Shown piece after piece: positions 62,461 to 64,000 of a stretch of 64,000 nucleotides of DNA. Location: assembly GCF_003097135.1 (NCBI RefSeq), contig NZ_QEQL01000008.1, positions 62,001 to 126,000 on the forward strand, given 5' to 3'. The first letter of the stretch is position 1; the number at the start of each line of letters is the position of its first letter. Both the position numbers and the translations under genes were made by a program. The notes beneath the pieces are model-generated. The model searched no databases and was not told the origin of the DNA. It was given only the letters and a program-made list of their open reading frames with translations. The DNA comes from Pseudomonas sp. URIL14HWK12:I12 (lineage in GTDB: Bacteria; Pseudomonadota; Gammaproteobacteria; Pseudomonadales; Pseudomonadaceae).

Positions 62461-64000
62461 ACCCGGCGATCGTTCTGCTGGGGCAGGGCGGCATGCCGAC
62501 CGCCCGTCAGCTCAAGGAGCTTTATCCACAGGCTTGCATCTGGGGGCAGGCGGCGCGGGTGCAAGGTGCAGATCGCACCTATGAGCACTTCGGCGACACC
62601 CTGCGTGCCCTGTACCGGGCCGATACACCGATCATCGCGCTGTGCGCGGCGGGTATCGTCATCCGCACCCTGGCGCCCGAGCTGGCTGCGAAAGTGGCCG
62701 AGCCCGCCGTGCTGGCGGTCGCTGAAGACGGCAGCGCAGTGGTGCCGCTGCTGGGTGGCCTGGCCGGGGCCAACCGCCTGGCCCGGGAGATCGGTGTATG
62801 CCTGGCTGTGGCCCCGGCGATCACCACCAGCGGAGAGCTGCGCTTCGGCCAGTGCCTGCTCGACCCACCGGCCGGTTACGTATTGGCCGATATCGAACAG
62901 GGCAAACGTTTCGTCAGTGATCTGCTGGCAGGCGAGGCGGTGCGGGTCGAAGGCCAGGCGCCTTGGCTCGCGCAAACGCCACTGGCCCTGGCAGAGGATG
63001 CGCCGCGGGTGATCCATATAACCCCTGCCGTGCGCCCGGCGGCCCGTGACGAATTGCTGATCCACCCGCGCAGCGTGGTCGCCGTGGTGCGCCAGGCCGA
63101 TGCGGGCCTTGCCGAGCACATTGCCAACCAGCTCGCCGGGCAGGGCCTGGCGGTCGCCTCGCTTGCTGGCCTGCTCGCGCCGTTCGACACCATGGGTAGC
63201 GTGCAGCTGCACGCCGCCGCCCAAGCCCTGGGGGTGCCGGTGCGCTTCAGCGACCTGCCGGTATCCGCTGCTGCCGTTGAGCTGCAGGTGCATGACCGGC
63301 CGGTGGCCGTGGACACGCTCGGCCAACGCCGCGGCCGGCTCGCCGTGATCGGCCTGGGCCCCGGCGACCGTGCACTGATGGCTCCGGCCGTCAGTGCCGA
63401 GCTCGCCCGAGCCCATGATGTGCTGGGTTACGAAACCTATGTGCGCATGGCTGGCCCGTTCCGTGAGGACCAGGTCCTGCATTGCACTGACAACCGTGAA
63501 GAGCTCCAGCGCGCCCGGCATGCTTTCGAATTGGCCGCTCAGGGGCGTGACGTGGTGGTGGTGTCCTCTGGCGACCCGGGGGTGTTTGCCATGGCCAGTG
63601 CGGTACTCGAAGCGCTCGACGGCGCGGCCGACCCGGCCTGGCACCGCGTCGACCTGCAAGTGTTGCCCGGGATATCTGCATCACTGGCCACCGCCGCATG
63701 GGCAGGTGCCCCGCTGGGTCATGACTTCTGCCTGATATCGCTCTCGGACAACCTCAAGCCTTGGGAGGTGATCGAGCAGCGCCTGCACCTGGCAGGGCAA
63801 GCGGACATGGCAATGGCGTTCTATAACCCGATTTCCCGGGCCCGCCCCTGGCAATTGGGGCGGGCGCTGGACATCCTGCGGCAGCACCGGGCACCGGATA
63901 CGCCCGTGGTGCTGGGGCGTGACGTTGCCCGGCCGGGGCAGCGCCTGCGCGTCGTCACCTTGGGCGAGCTGCTGCCGGAGATGGTCGACATGCGCACCAT
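62457..64000 (+). CDS. cobJ: Precorrin-3B C17-methyltransferase CobJ with N-terminal CbiG-like domain (3' truncated)
   Basis: 514 codons are visible before the right edge; the stop lies outside. The N-terminal 290 residues resemble CbiG: TPIIALCAAGIVIRTLAPEL, VVPLLGGLAGANRLAREIG and a CobE/CbiG C-type segment around VVAVVRQADAGL. From about residue 300 the methylase begins with LAVIGLGPGDRALMAPAV, then VLGYETYVRMAGPF, VVVVSSGDPGVFAMASAV and MAFYNPISRARPWQL. It methylates C17 and drives ring contraction in the aerobic route. The ATG overlaps the cobI stop by 4 bases. Confidence 0.92.
   Translation, partial: MNPAIVLLGQGGMPTARQLKELYPQACIWGQAARVQGADRTYEHFGDTLRALYRADTPIIALCAAGIVIRTLAPELAAKVAEPAVLAVAEDGSAVVPLLGGLAGANRLAREIGVCLAVAPAITTSGELRFGQCLLDPPAGYVLADIEQGKRFVSDLLAGEAVRVEGQAPWLAQTPLALAEDAPRVIHITPAVRPAARDELLIHPRSVVAVVRQADAGLAEHIANQLAGQGLAVASLAGLLAPFDTMGSVQLHAAAQALGVPVRFSDLPVSAAAVELQVHDRPVAVDTLGQRRGRLAVIGLGPGDRALMAPAVSAELARAHDVLGYETYVRMAGPFREDQVLHCTDNREELQRARHAFELAAQGRDVVVVSSGDPGVFAMASAVLEALDGAADPAWHRVDLQVLPGISASLATAAWAGAPLGHDFCLISLSDNLKPWEVIEQRLHLAGQADMAMAFYNPISRARPWQLGRALDILRQHRAPDTPVVLGRDVARPGQRLRVVTLGELLPEMVDMRT

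Overview
The window is GC-rich, gene-dense chromosomal DNA of a gamma-proteobacterium, almost certainly a Pseudomonas and most like the P. putida group. The grounds are azurin, a braC-livHMGF operon, OsmE, a FabR/DesT-type regulator, the cobalamin gene order and a type VI secretion locus with a TagQRST-PpkA-PppA module. No tRNA, rRNA, insertion sequence, prophage or CRISPR array was seen.

Positions 1-20927 are mainly housekeeping. They hold the 3' part of a YgiQ radical SAM gene, a LOG-family nucleosidase, azurin (convergent with pncB), and a five-gene branched-chain amino acid ABC transporter operon behind a consensus sigma-54 promoter (4262-4277). A 660-base gene-free stretch follows (two DnaA-box-like sites, a 15-bp direct repeat, a 14-bp palindrome). 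After it come an SDR oxidoreductase, an AGE-family epimerase, a TetR regulator, a small exported protein built from seven 12-residue repeats, an AsmA-family protein, a bacterioferritin-like protein, OsmE, an AI-2E-family membrane protein, a divergent Hsp70-like/CbpA chaperone pair with a sigma-32-like promoter, and a GNAT acetyltransferase.

Positions 21101-56025 are one complete type VI secretion locus read outward from a central region (38659-39039). Leftward run tssA, tssB, tssC, hcp, tssE, tssF, tssG, clpV, vgrG, an Eag-type DUF1795 chaperone gene, a 1446-residue prePAAR-PAAR-Rhs effector with a C-terminal AHH-type nuclease-like domain, and an ankyrin plus SUFU-like gene that is the likely immunity gene. 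Rightward run tagH (FHA), tssJ, tssK, tssL, tssM, tagF, pppA, ppkA, tagT, tagS, tagR and tagQ. All thirteen core tss genes are present. The kinase/phosphatase/FHA/TagQRST set implies post-translational control of firing by threonine phosphorylation. The effector cassette at the left end is the most variable and most novel part.

Positions 56167-64000 hold a PCu(A)C-type periplasmic copper protein and a cobalamin cluster: cobK-cbiD-cobL region on the minus strand and cobG-cobH-cobI-cobJ on the plus strand, with cobJ running off the window. The set mixes the oxygen-dependent enzyme CobG with CbiD and a CbiG-like domain fused to CobJ, both usually associated with the anaerobic route.

Start sites were chosen from family length, ribosome-binding sites and overlaps. 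All functions are inferred from sequence features and family knowledge; no database search was run.
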